Assembly (NCBI GenBank): GCA_973895155.1
Contig: OZ316892.1
Location: 1,922,001 to 1,986,000 of the forward strand
Direction of reading: 5' to 3'
Length of the DNA: 64,000 nucleotides
From: Marsupella aquatica
Lineage: Eukaryota; Marchantiophyta
Position numbers and translations under genes: made by a program. Below, piece after piece: positions 10,419-22,800 of the stretch. Positions within the stretch are counted from its first letter, which is position 1; the number at the start of each line of letters is the position of its first letter. The notes under the pieces are model-generated. The model saw only the letters and a list, made by a program, of their open reading frames with translations, had not been told where the DNA came from and ran no database searches.

Positions 10419-13400
10419 TTGTGGAGGGGGGGAGGAGTAAATGATACAAACGCAAACAGAATGGCAGCGGTCGAATGGTCGACTGATGCCGAATTTGTTG
10501 CCAGAAACGGTAAACTTGAGAGACAGCTCTCGCTAGTACAGATCCATGGTGACATGAGGCATAGATCAGCAGCAGAAATATGGAAGTGGCTTGCATTGAT
10601 ACTGAAGAGAATCCATGGATTCATAACATTCTTCAAGTGCGACAATGTGAACATTGTCACTGCTTGGCGGCCACTGCGGCAACGCTGGAAAACTGTAGAA
10701 CAGAGAAGAAAAGCGAGAAATCAAGGAGGAACAGATAATAACAAGCTTGTAGATTCAGACTTGAGTTGCGATGATGACGCATCTGTGTCATCTTTGAAAG
10801 TCAAGACCCCTCGACAAGGAAAAGGTTGGGTTAGGCGCTTGATCATAAGAGGGGTGAATGCTAAAGGACCCAATAAACGAGGAATTGAGTTTGATGGGGA
10901 AAGCCGTCGGGCACGATTAACTCGAAAGCGAAGAAGAATAGGCCGAGTAGGCTGGGCAAAACAACAACACAAAGAAACACGGGAACCGGGATTGCGTGTC
11001 TTCCTACGACCGGAGGAACGTTACACGTCGAGTGGGGATTCCAGTCAGGAAGACACAAAACGAAGTCCTGAACACATAACCACAACACCAAGCAACTGTG
11101 AGCCGACTAGCTATTCCCACGGAGGCACAACCTCTGATGGAGAAGTGCCAGAGACAAACCGGTCCGGCACACACAACTCTGATGCTTGTCAAGAAAACAG
11201 AGCACCAGCACCAGACAACGAGGCAGCCATCCAGCTTCTCCCAGACGAGCTCGTTGATAAGGTTCTCGGGAGGCTACCTCTGACCAGTGTCTTGCGCTTC
11301 CGCTCCGTCTGTCGACGATGGCAATCCCGCTTGTCACCTGAGGGCTGGTGCAACATTTTTCCCAGAAATGCACCTCCGGCATGGACAGCATGCCCGGCAC
11401 TTTTCACGTCTGGCAGCGGCAGAAGGCAGTGCGCTTTCTATGACCTGTCTCTGAGAAAATGGTCGTGCGTCTTGTTGGACTTCTTGCCGGATCTAGCATG
11501 CCATTTCCTTGCTGCCAGTGGTGGATTGCTCTGTCTATGCTTCTCCGGCATGAACTCCACCTTGTTCATATGCAACCCTCTCACCAAATCCTGGCGTGAG
11601 CTGCCCTCCTTCAACCATTCCAGACGTCGTGCAGGTAATTTTTGCACTCTCATGCAAACTCTTTTGCTTACTATATCAAATCTTAAGCACTAGCTTGCTC
11701 AAACTCTAAGTTGTGTTCTCTCAATGCTCCTGTCACTAGATGTTTCATATTCTTTCTCACCAGCTCTGGTAGCCATCGACGATGCCCTTCAGTCGTTTGC
11801 TGAATTGCTGAATTGCTCAATTTTGTTGTCAAATCCTTGTTCTCATTTGTTACTCTCATTGCAAACTACTATGCTTGGCTGCTTTATCTAAAGCAGATCA
11901 TCACTCTTGTTAGAATCAACGTCACATTACTGTTTCTTCAAAACAACAGTGATTTCTAGTTTCGAGTGAGAAGACGAGCAAGAGAATCCCTGCTTGAAAT
12001 TTGTCGTCCCTCAGTCTAGTAGGTGCACAGTCCTCCACTCACTCACTCTCGTTGCCAATCAATGGCTCAAAATATTGTTGAGATGTACGAGAGGCAAGAA
12101 ATGACTTTCAAAACAGTTTAATCTTTGTGACAAATTTGCACAAAAGAAGTCCTACATTTTCTCACAAATTTTGTGCAAAGCTCTGGGCATGAAGCAGAGA
12201 GGGAGGGCACTGTTTAATTGGAGTGAACAGTGACAGGCTCTTGTAGACCCCTAGTTGAGGTTTGATGGTATATGTGTGCCCATGTTGTCTTTTTCCACCC
12301 TCATAAGTGTCACAAGAGAAAAATGTGTCACTTGGATTAGACACACCCAATTGTTTTTTGTGATGCAATTCAATAACCCTCAACTAGATATGATTAGCCA
12401 GACTATCAGTAAGTCCAGCAAATATTTGTGCCGATATGAATGGGGCTACAATGCCACAATGAGACGCATATGGCATCTAAATTGCCATTTTTTGCTGCAA
12501 GTTTTTTGTCAAAGATGGACCTCATAGATGGCTAAGTGCTCATAGGAGTTGTTTATCTCTCTGTGGCCAATTGCATGAGAGGAAACAACAGAATTTAGTA
12601 TCAAGCCCTTATGCCCAGCCATGCACCCATGACTGCATACTAGGGGATGTCAAACCTCCTCCTTCACTCATGGGTGTTTTTGGATCTTTGGTCTTCCTGG
12701 ATTTTCCTTTCTCTGCTCCTCTTAGGTCACTTGCCTTTGGGATACTATCTCCAAGTTTTGTCTTTGGCTAGTAGCTCTATGTTAAGAGGTAAAATGTTTT
12801 TCACTAATCAGGGTGGCTTCACAAGATGCTTGGGGCACATTGTCTTCTTTTCTTTCCCTCTAAGATTATATGAAGATTATGGAATGAGTGAAAACTGCTG
12901 TAGTTGGCTTTTTATGAACTTGGGGAACACTCAAGGGTGGTGTCTACCAATCCTACATGGTAGATGCTGATGTGAAGTGTTTATTTTGTCTAAAAGTTTA
13001 GGTTACCCAAAAAGGTGGTCCAAACATTTCCAAACTTTGGCTCCTTCAACTAATTTGCATTTATTGAAGTTCATTTCAATGACCTTTGGTATATAACTGT
13101 GGAGTCTATGATTAAAACAATAAGTGTCTTTCCACTTTGCTTTGGTGAAAAAAGTGCACAAGTGCCCCCCAGGTTCTGTAAGACAACGTAATTCACAAAG
13201 GCTTTTTCTCACTCGATTGAATGAATGGATTGTGGATGGCTGGCATGAACGGATGGACAATCGGACGGACCGGCATGACCGGATGGATAATCGGACGGAA
13301 GGGCAGGGTCGATGATTGTGCACATGCTAGTGCATCCAAAGACAGGGGCGTACAAGGTGATCCTGATTGGGCACCCAACGTGCATGACGGCAGCGCCCCC

Positions 13401-13947
13401 ACCCATGACGGAGGTCTACGATTCAGAGACGGGCTCATGGACGGCGCTGGCCAACGTGCCGTCGGTCGGGTGCACGCTAGCACCGTCAGTGGTCCTGCGC
13501 AACGGCGTCCTCTACTGCTTGACGGAGCTCCCGACGGGGCTGCTGGCCTTCAACCTTGCCCGAAAGGTATGGCGAAGGCTCGAAATCAAGAGCCACTTCC
13601 GAGTGCTCTTCCTCTTCGAGCACCTTGGCCACATTCTGCTCGTGGCGCGGATGAGCGCGCGAGTGACGAGATTGGGGATATGGAGATTGCGGGAGAGCTT
13701 CCCCAGGGTCTGGCTGAAGGTCGCGGTCATGCCTGCCGACTTTGCGAATTACTTCCTGAAGAGTGGGAAGCTCCAATGCTTTGGCCATGGTGACTTTGTC
13801 TGCTTTGCCAGCCCCCGCCGCCCGCAGTGGCTACTTTTCGATCTGGCCAAGCGCATTTGGACGTGGGGCTCTCCGGCGCGGGGCTTGGATCAGGATAACT
13901 ACAACCAGTGGTTCTTTTACGAGCCCCGCCTCGACATTCAAGCTTGA
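10419..13947 (+). CDS. F-box/kelch-repeat protein (two exons)
   Basis: Exon 1 is 10419-11634 and exon 2 is 13307-13947, about 618 residues in all. The donor CAG|GTAATT at 11634/11635 is clear. The acceptor GGGCAG|GG at 13306 keeps frame, and a second in-frame acceptor CTAG|TG at 13330 is equally possible. Translation may start at 10461 (MAAVEW) instead of 10419. The F-box is near residues 272-312 (PDELVDKVLGRLPL, then FRSVCRRWQSRL) and would bind SKP1 in an SCF ubiquitin ligase. Downstream are kelch-like strands (EVYDSETGSWTAL, LLAFNLARKVWRRL, LLFDLAKRIWTW), in the arrangement of the Arabidopsis At5g15710-like family. The ~270-residue region before the F-box is unusually long, basic and low in complexity, with a possible nuclear signal (RKRRRIGR), and I recognise no domain in it. 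The substrate is unknown. Exon 2 is markedly more GC-rich than the intron. Confidence 0.85.
11635..13306 (+). other. Intron of the F-box/kelch gene
   Basis: This is an AT-rich intron of about 1.67 kb without a supported internal gene. Its last ~70 bases contain two copies of a 30-32 bp unit (GGCATGA.CGGATGGA.AATC, then GGACGGA), so the 3' splice site abuts a minisatellite and lacks a good polypyrimidine tract. Confidence 0.7.
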
Positions 13948-16320
13948 AGAGTGTCCTGTTTCGTGGGCCACCCTGTTGTACTCTGTGTCTTTGCATAGAA
14001 TTCAATTTGATGTTTCAAGGCAAAAAAAAGAGTTTCCTGTTCGATCTCCAATCGAGCATGGGAGGAGTGTGGTGAGTTCCTGAGAGATGACTGACAACGA
14101 TGAGCTGGTTGGATTTTATGAGTTGATTCTTTCATGGGTCCAAGCGCCGCCTCGACAAAGGAGCTTGATGACTTTGAATATGCTGCAAGTCCAGCTTGCT
14201 GTTAGGAGGCGACGAAGAGATGAGATGGCCACAAGACAAATTTGGAGCGAACAATTGGCTTACGTCAGGGAAACGTTTTGCTTGAAGGAAAGAGTACTGG
14301 CAACACATCCAGCGCATCATGGTTGTCAACCTATTGTGCATGCTTGCAGCTGTTTGTCATGTTTGTCTGAACAATCCATGAACTTGTGGTGTTGAGACTT
14401 ACAATCTCTGTGTCGTACATTGAATCCTGTAGGAACTAGAAGTTGAAGTGTCGGTTGTTTGGTAATGGTCCATGTACTGGCTAACGCAAATTTGAGCATT
14501 CTTCCACATTTTTAACACATTGTGTGGAGGGACCTGGAAACCTACCTTCGAGAATGTCTTGTTGCCATAGCTATGGCTCCAACTTGGGATCAAAGTGAGC
14601 TTCTGAGAAAGTAGAGTGTCCAGGGTGTGAATGTATGATTTCACCAAGGAGGTGGGTGCCCACGATGTCAAGGTTGCCAAGGGTTATTTTGAACCCAGCA
14701 ACCCTCACTAGAAGGATTCCACTGATCAAGGACGCATTGACGGCAGCCTCATTTCAGCACTACATGCCCCAGGTGAAGTAGAGTGAGCTCAAACATTCAA
14801 AATTTTAGTTTAATCCAAGGCCTAAATTCTTGTCCATTTGAACCATTCCCTTACCAGATTTGAATAAACAAAGGTTTATTATTACAATACCATTAAAGAT
14901 GTGAGGAATCACAACTTTGCCATACAAATATTTATATTCATCAAATTGCCCCGCTTTTGGTATAACACTGCCAACTTTTAATCTACCTTTGTACTCGACT
15001 ACATCTGCACTCTACTATCATCGGATAAGTTCTCGAACAACCCAAAGTCAATGAAATTACTCACAAATTCCTATACAATACAAGCACACAAAGGCAATGA
15101 ATATACGCACAAATTCCTTTACAATACAAGCCACACCCTCGAAAGGCTGTTTGTTTTGAAAGCAAGCTTGTACAGTAAAGCACTGCCATGAAAGTGTTTC
15201 TGTCGAGTACAAGCAAGAGTCAAGTGTTTTAGTAGAGCTTTGAAACACAGGGTGGAGAAAGGCAACACATATAGCTGACCCCTTCTAAGAACATGCTATT
15301 TTAACTTATTGACAATAAATTCCATTGTACCCTATTTAGAGTACTGATAGCTTATGAAATAAAAGCTATCCCATAGTATTCAAATGTATTGCAACAGATT
15401 CTAAAACGAAAAAGAATAAAAATACACACCTTTAAAGTGACGAGAGGTACTATACTTTCGGGTGACAGACAAGTACATTATAATAAATAAGTCAACGTAC
15501 CTTGGGGGTATACTATTTCTGATTAAAAAAGAAATACACTAACTTTATTTTATTTTTTTAAAGAAATCTGTGAAACCCCACAGAAATGGAAGAGTCAGCC
15601 GCAATAGTTGGAAAGAGTCAGTCGGCAACAGTTGAACCCAAGACTTATCAGTCTCTACTCAAGTGAGTTACCACAAAGTCATGCCTCTCTGGGTTGGACT
15701 CTAGTTTGAGATTCTTTCTATTAGGTGACACCTATTAATGTATAAACCATAAACATTGGAAACTATTTTAGTGTCCATGTTCAGCCAGCCTGGTGAGGTG
15801 AACCTTAGAAAAGGTTATTAAAGAAAAAATATAAATATATCATATCAATATAAGTTTCTAGCATATCTAGTCAAACCTAAGGATTCAAGAAATTAGAGGC
15901 TATAAGAAATAGCTAAATTCAATTTAATACAAAATGAAAGCATAGACTAGGCCATATGTATATTAAAATATTTGACCATCTCTTCTAATAAGACAAAATA
16001 GGGAGAAGGTGTCCGGCCATGTAGCAGCCCTATATTAGCCCTACACTAGTCTCCAAGCTTTTTTGTGGCTTACTAGAGAGATAAAGTACAGCAAATATAC
16101 AAAGAGAACATGCAATATGCTGTCATATACATGATTGTATTGTATGTGAAATGACTACTACTCTACTCATTACCCTTCGTATGCTCCTTCATATACACTA
16201 GAATAATTATTTCTTCCTTGAACATAAATAAAGATGAGAAGAGGAGACCAAAAAATATTGCAGGGAAAATTCCCCCTTCATCTTTGCCCCCATCCCTATT
16301 ATTTGTCTGCACCGTCACTT
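13948..16320. other. Intergenic region after the F-box gene
   Basis: The first few hundred bases are probably the 3' untranslated region. A short duplication of ACAAATTCCT.TACAATACAAGC occurs near 15062 and 15111. Nothing else is recognisable. Confidence 0.4.
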
Positions 16321-16321
16321 T

Positions 16322-16508
16322 CAGGTAAGTACTCTTTTAGAGTTAAAGTCTGTAGAGGTTTCACTCCAGACAACAGGCCCAGGAATAGTAAATACTCTCT
16401 TAGAGTTCAAAATCTGTTGAGGTTTCACTCCATACAACAGGCCCAGGAATAGTACATACTCTCTTAGAGTTAAAGGTTTCACTCTAGACAACAGGCCAGG
16501 GAATAGTT
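16322..16508 (+). repeat. Three ~60-65 bp tandem units
   Basis: Three direct units contain TACTCT.TTAGAGTT, then GAGGTTTCACTC or AAGGTTTCACTC, and ACAACAGGCCCAGGAATAGT or close variants. The last unit is shortened. Confidence 0.8.
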
Positions 16509-16930
16509 TTTGATCCCACTTTATTAGTTAGATGATTATAGTGCGTGTGAAATGAGTACTTTGGGTCACCTAGAGTAATTCATAAGGGAACTGGTATCTT
16601 ATTTATAAAACATCAAATGCAATGCAAGCTAGAGTTGGGGTCTAGGCTTCTAGAGTGAAACCTATAGATAGTAATTCCATGGCTCATCATGGGAATGGGA
16701 AAATTCATGACTATGTCAAATGGTAACCATGCATGCTTTTTGTCATGTTTTCTATTTGCATTAAAAAATGGGTTTTATGGCCCCACTCTAAGGGATAACT
16801 ATGGGATGTTATGTATGATTATTAAAATGATGACATGCAGGATGAATTTTTTTTTTCATTCAAAGAATGTAAAGTGTATATTTTGGTGATAGTTTTTTTG
16901 TACTCCCTTCTATTCGCATTCAAATAACTG
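16509..16930 (+). repeat. Dispersed repeat family, inverted copy of 7970-8545
   Basis: In reverse complement this aligns collinearly with 7970-8545 (see that entry). It has GTCTAGGCTTCTAGAGTGAAA at 16639, a motif also iterated at 62435-62890, and CATTCAAAGAATGTAAAGTG near 16858. Confidence 0.6.
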
Positions 16931-17963
16931 ATAGTTGGGGCTAGTTTTAAAACAAATAAAAACACCATGGAAACACCCTCACGAGAAAATCCATCCTGTG
17001 CTTTAGGACCAGCAAAACACGACAAAAACTCGCAAATTAACAAGGAGCCCAACCGACCAGAAATCACCTTGCCAGTTTTTTTCACTCTCTCCAAAATGAA
17101 CAAGGTTAAAAAGCCACACAGGGACCAAAGGCAGGGGTGGCACTTTTGGGTGGGGGGAGCACATTGCATGCCACGAGCAATCGAGCATCAGGGACTCGAG
17201 GATCATCACGACAGAGCAATTCTATGGCAGATTGCCAAATTGAACTGCAACAATCCTTCGGCAATTGTGTGATTCCTCCAGTCGAGCAAGGAAGACAGCA
17301 TTGGGTATGACTGCACCTAAAGCACTCGTAAACGCTGCACTTGTCACCTGTCTATCTGATAACTACAGGAACATTCCTGCTTAATTCTCTACTTCTCAGA
17401 GACATGACTGCTTTCGAGCCTTTGCTACTCAGCGGGTGAACGCATCTTGCGTTTCTCCTCGTCCAGAAGTTCTCGAGCCTGCTGTAGCCTAGTAGTAACC
17501 TGAGTGTCAAAGCTCTTAGAATCCCTTTCATGTAGTGCCGGTGGTTCCGATTTCCCGTCGACAGAGAGCTCTGTTTTCTCCTACGTGCCATGTAGGCAAC
17601 TTTTCAGTGAGGGAGCCAGTTGCTTGCACAACCTTTCTCTCACTCTCCCACTGAAAAACGATCACCTTCAGTTTTTATGGCGAAGAATGTTTTTCGCATA
17701 GGCTGCTCCTGCGGATCCCTTAAGCGTCAAATCCACTGAGGCCTCTAAGGTAGATTTTTTGACAAGTAGGTTTTATTTGGGTGGGCTTTTCTTGTGGATC
17801 TCTTAAGCACCAAATGTCCTGGGGTCCCAACTTCGGGAGAACATCTGAGAGGTGGGTGGCTGAAATGTTGTTGTGCAGTCTGTGATCAATCTCTCATGTC
17901 CTTCTTGGAACGGCCCGAAGGGGGTGAATTGTGACATCCTGAATTCGAAGCGGTGCAGATGAG

Positions 17964-19841
17964 ATGCGTGGGTGTAGCGTTAGAGCGATCTGGATTCTTA
18001 ATCGGTCATCCAAATTGGTCTTCTCGAGGCGGTTTCCCACCGTGGAGAGGCACTGGAAGCGAGCATGCTTGGACGCAGTGGAGCAGGAGCACCAGGCGGA
18101 CGGGCAGAACATTGAAAATGTAGTCTATCAACCGATTCCTTTTGATGGGCAACTGATACATGCATTTCAGGACCGGAAGCAAAGGGAAGGTTCGATTCAA
18201 GGTTCTGCAATACGCACAGAAGATTCTCATGAAGGCTCTGACTCATGGTTAGACGATGTCATCACACGGCATGTTATTAGTCTCCAGCTGCCCAAGGGGG
18301 ATGGGGATGGAGCACTTGGCCTTCTGTGGCCGGTGGTTTTGCATATTGCTGGGACTTACCAAATATTGATCCTGCCTTTGGTTCAGCCAAAAGATTTATT
18401 GGCTTATGAAAGGCTCTGCTGGAGAAAGGATTGCGGCAATGCAACAAACATGGAAGACAAGAGTCTATCAGGCATTCTCCTGGATTTACCCTGCATCACA
18501 GCTTCTTTGGAGTTGGCTCACATTTTGGGAGATACCGTGACTGGTGAGGTTGGTGAACCAGAAATGTTCATCAATACTGCATCTACCATGGGAGGACTTC
18601 TGGAAACTTTAACTGGGGGAATGGGTCTCTCTGGCATCGGAGCAAGAGCCAAACCTGTTACGGCTCCAGTGACAGCTGCAGCCACCGCAGTTGCATCTGT
18701 TGCAGCCAATGCAACATCTGCAATTGTACAGGGAGGCAAAGCTCTTGTGAAGTCAGACAAGGACGCTTTGCGCAGCTTCATCAGCAGTGCCATGCCTTTT
18801 GGGACTCCACTTGATCTGAATCCAATGAACCTTGCGGCCATTAGGTCTAGTGGATTCTCATCTCTGGATGTGCCACATCAGGAGCAGAAGCAACCTGCAT
18901 GGAAGCCCTATCTTTACAGAGGCAAGCAAAGGATTCTGTTTACTGTGGATGAAGTAGTCACCGCAGCTTTATACGATCAGGATGATGTAGCCGATGTCAT
19001 ATCTCTTGGTGGCCAAGTTCTGTGTCGAGCAGACGTAGAGGGATTGCCTGAAATTGTTCTTCCACTGAGTTGCCCTAGCTCTTGCCGACCTGACTCTGTA
19101 TCATATCATCCTTGCGCTCAGTCTGCAGAGTTGGGAGCGGATAAACTGACTGTAACATTTTCACCACCTCTTGGGAATTTTGTTTTGGCACAGTATACGG
19201 CACTTCCAACAGTTCTGAAGCCGCCGATGCAAGGGTTTTATCAACTTTCAATGGTGTCCAAGGATGAAGGGGCCTTTCTAATTAGAATGAAACTCATGGA
19301 GGGTTACAAGGCTCCTTTAGCAATGGATAATTGCTCTTTGTTGATACCCTTTCCCAGGCGCACGATAGTTTCGATGGATGGAACTCCTTCCTACGGTTCA
19401 GCGACAACATCTGATCATGCTATTGAGTGGAAAATCATCGTTAGCGGCAGGGCACATTCAGCCAAACACAATGATATCACATTCTCAGGAACAGTCAAAT
19501 TTGCTCCACTATCTGATTCCGGGCCGTATTCTTATGAAAGTGAGGAAGAAGTTGATGACAAAAGTGCTAACCATTTTGAGGGAGCTGAAACTGGAGATGG
19601 TGGGGTAGAGCCTGCGAAGTGGGAGGAGCCTTTTTGCTGGGAGGCTTACAACTATGCCAAGGCTTCGTTCAAGATTTTGGGGGGAACTATGTCGGGGATC
19701 CAAATTGATCCCAAAATCGTCACCGTGTACCCTCAAGCAACAAAGCCTTCCTGCGATTATTCTGCTCAGGTTGTTTCTGGAGAGTACATTGTTTGGAATT
19801 CTCTGGGGAGATGTCCTCGGGCAGCTAGTCTAAAACAGTGA
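17964..19841 (+). CDS. AP5M: AP-5 complex subunit mu (AP5M), 625 aa
   Basis: This encodes the medium subunit of the AP-5 adaptor complex (the human AP5M1/MUDENG and Arabidopsis At2g20790 family), which works in late-endosomal sorting. The N-terminus is a longin-like segment starting MRGCSVRAIWILN, followed by VVFSRRFP-type sequence (here KLVFSRRFPTVE), which is characteristic of this family. Middle segments are alanine/threonine rich (about residues 200-270). The C-terminal half, from about residue 300, is the mu homology domain, with LYRGKQRILFTVDEVV, LPLSCPSS and a closing YTAL/VSMDG region. The length matches the family. The reading frame is uninterrupted from start to stop, so the coding region has no intron here. 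The Met at 17964 is the first that gives the conserved N-terminus. Confidence 0.9.
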   Translation: MRGCSVRAIWILNRSSKLVFSRRFPTVERHWKRACLDAVEQEHQADGQNIENVVYQPIPFDGQLIHAFQDRKQREGSIQGSAIRTEDSHEGSDSWLDDVITRHVISLQLPKGDGDGALGLLWPVVLHIAGTYQILILPLVQPKDLLAYERLCWRKDCGNATNMEDKSLSGILLDLPCITASLELAHILGDTVTGEVGEPEMFINTASTMGGLLETLTGGMGLSGIGARAKPVTAPVTAAATAVASVAANATSAIVQGGKALVKSDKDALRSFISSAMPFGTPLDLNPMNLAAIRSSGFSSLDVPHQEQKQPAWKPYLYRGKQRILFTVDEVVTAALYDQDDVADVISLGGQVLCRADVEGLPEIVLPLSCPSSCRPDSVSYHPCAQSAELGADKLTVTFSPPLGNFVLAQYTALPTVLKPPMQGFYQLSMVSKDEGAFLIRMKLMEGYKAPLAMDNCSLLIPFPRRTIVSMDGTPSYGSATTSDHAIEWKIIVSGRAHSAKHNDITFSGTVKFAPLSDSGPYSYESEEEVDDKSANHFEGAETGDGGVEPAKWEEPFCWEAYNYAKASFKILGGTMSGIQIDPKIVTVYPQATKPSCDYSAQVVSGEYIVWNSLGRCPRAASLKQ

Positions 19842-22800
19842 AGTGGATGGAGGCCATGTAAGATGTGGGAATACGAACTGGTTGTCAAAATCTTGTTTAG
19901 TTCGCCTTTCGGTATCATTCTGATGTCTGCTCGCAGACAATTACTGCAGATTTTCCTATTTATTAGAACCTAAGAAAATTCAAATGTTGTTGGATTTCAT
20001 GGTTTCTGTAGTCTTGTAGGATTGCTCGTAGAGAAATTAAAGAAATCTTGGAGATTTCAATTATCATCAGGTGCTGTTCGATACTACGCCCATGACAAAT
20101 CCGGCATCCGCTGTTCATTCGGATTGCACACAGTGATCCATCGAAAATACAGTCAGCAGTCCCTGCCTAAGTTCGTCCACAGTCATTTGTGCCCCTAATA
20201 CAAGGCTCAAAGGGCAATACAACACATTTACGGAATCCATGCCCAGATCCAGACAGCACAAAGCTGTTGCAGTGGTAGTTCTGAGCCCAGAGGACTCCAT
20301 ACAAGCATATCTCAAATTCAGAGATCACCGACAGATTTAAGTAGCGAAAGTAAGGGGTTAACAGAGATCCTAGAACCCAGCCAGAAAGAACCTGACCTCT
20401 GCTTTTCCAGTCACAAAGCTTCCCCAAAGTCGAAGGATCCAGAGTATTCGTTGAAGAAGAGCTGGATGAGCAAGTACTGCCGGTACCAGACAGGAGCAAG
20501 ATGCCAGACATGTCGTTCGAAGAAATGGTTGCGGGGCCAGCATTGAAAGCATGTAATTGACACAGTATGCCGTTTTTAGAAGCCGAGTGATGCCTCTAAA
20601 GCTTTACTGGTCTACGGTCAATAATAGAGAAGTTTCCTCTTCAAATTGGATTTCAAGAATAAAATGAGTACTATTTCCAGAATTCATTTACTTTTAGCAC
20701 ATTTTCAGATATAAGTCCTTTGTAGACTTCTATTATATGTGCCGTTTAGATGGAAACATGGTTGTCGCGCTCAAGCAGAGACGATTGAATCAACATGATA
20801 CCGGTGTTGAAGCATTTTTTCCGTTGGTTGCAAAACATGTTACCGTAAGATAACATTATGCTAGTCCAAGAGTAGTGACATTATCAGTGTACAAATGTAA
20901 CCAAGACTAGGAATGCGAGCAGAAAGTATAAAATCTGCCCAATTGTCACTACAGAGACAGAGAGACGTGAAACAGGGAACATAATAAGCAGATAACCGGA
21001 GAGTTTGAGATGGGATTCTGATGTCTCGTAGCCTTGCTCATGCAAGAACAGATGCAGTTGCAAGCAACCCCACAGCTGCTTCCGGATTAAATAGGTCCCA
21101 ATGCTATTACGGATTTTTAACTGGGCCAATCTGACTTGCATTTGACCGACCCATGATGCCACATGATAGACGTTTTATGGAGACCCTAATGAATCTGGCT
21201 GCAGTTCAAAGTTCGATGGTTGCAACTAAGTTGCTGAGAAGTTTGTTTTTCCTGGTGTGATGTGTGTATGGTGCCCTAATATTACAATGCTGAAAAGTGC
21301 CTCTCAGTATCTTACCAACGAATCCATATTCATTTGTTTTTTTTTATGGCCCAACTTCAGGGTGATTCCCGGTGACGGGCACTAATTTGTTTCTCAGTAG
21401 TATTTCCAAACTTTCCAGCCACGTCCCATCACGTCCTGTCCAAACCGCGAATCATTTCACTTAAAGTGTTTTCCTTTCTTCGGAGTCTTCTGGCAGTACT
21501 AACCCGAGGCTACTGTGAAACTCAAATTCATGAAAAGTACTAGTACATTACAAGGCTTGGCTGCCTTATACTATACACATGTTCAAGGATTGACCCGGAG
21601 CCAGAGTGCAATCCAGATGATTTCATTGGTCAATGTGTCACTTTGTTCTGTGACATTGGAAGGGTAAGATATCAAGCAGGAAATGAGTCGTGTAACCAAG
21701 ATCGAGTCCGACTCTATTCAGGGCCTTCTGAGTGTGTCTTCGTCCCCAGCAATATTTGAGGGCTCGCAGTGGTAGGTTGACTGAACGTTTGTAACTCTTT
21801 CCAGACCAGCGATCCAACCCGCGTTTCATTTGAGCTCCTGCTATCTCTTCCAATTCTTCTGGTATAGTATAGGATGTGACTACAGTAGTTTGCTGCATTG
21901 AAGAGTGTAGGCTCAATGATTTTATTCCTTGGCTTCCCCACGTTACGTCAGGTCACGGAAAGACTGTCCAAAGCATCCAATGCGTCGAGATAACAGGAAT
22001 TACTTGTTACGGGATTATGCCAAGGAAACACTGCCTTAAACACCGAATTCGTTTAGATTTCAAGAATGACATGTGAGAAGATTACGACAAGGAAAACCTT
22101 CCAAACAAGCATAATTCGTCCAGATTTTAGGAGTGCATGTTACAGGATTCTCCTATGGCTCAAGAATACAAAGTCTTCCAGGGAACTTTACCTTTTAGAA
22201 TTCCTCGATACGCATTTTCTCGATAAGTTTTTAACCCTGCAGAACGGCTTCAACTTAAACTTCCGCAATGTCTAGGTGGGCACTGTCTAAAGCATTTGTA
22301 GAATTCAATATCCGTGTTGCTATTCCAGCTCATGCGGGTTTGAATCCGCGGTCTGCAGGAACTTCAACTGGCAAAGACGGGATCGAAAATAACCGCTCCT
22401 GTACAGGAAGCTCCGTCCATATCAATTATGATATGGCCCCTTCATCTGCATTTGGCGAATCAATTATAGCTGGTGGCAAGTCATTTGTAAATCAAGTTTG
22501 AGTCGTGCCAGGCAGGATTCCGGCGAACATTTGATATTCAACGAAAAAAGACATCCATTGAGATGCTCGAGTAAATTAGCTATCTTTTTGGATTCCCCTG
22601 CCACACCTTGGGTACCTGCATATGCTACTCCGAGTAAGGCCCATTACGTTGTTCTCACGACCAACTCAAAGTCTTCACATGTAGCACTGAATTGGAAAGA
22701 AAATAGATTTTATAAATTGCCGTCAATCCCAACTACCTTTATCAGAGCTGCACACAGTTTGAATTTCACTAGGAATGGGCTTGGGCTCCAGTTTTTATGG

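Noticed and set aside
13221-13793. 190-residue plus-strand frame in another phase
   Set aside because: It is a shadow of F-box exon 2, which reads a kelch-like protein in the neighbouring frame.
20167-20511. 114-residue minus-strand frame
   Set aside because: It is serine-rich at the start with no recognisable domain, and lies in the likely 3' flank of AP5M.
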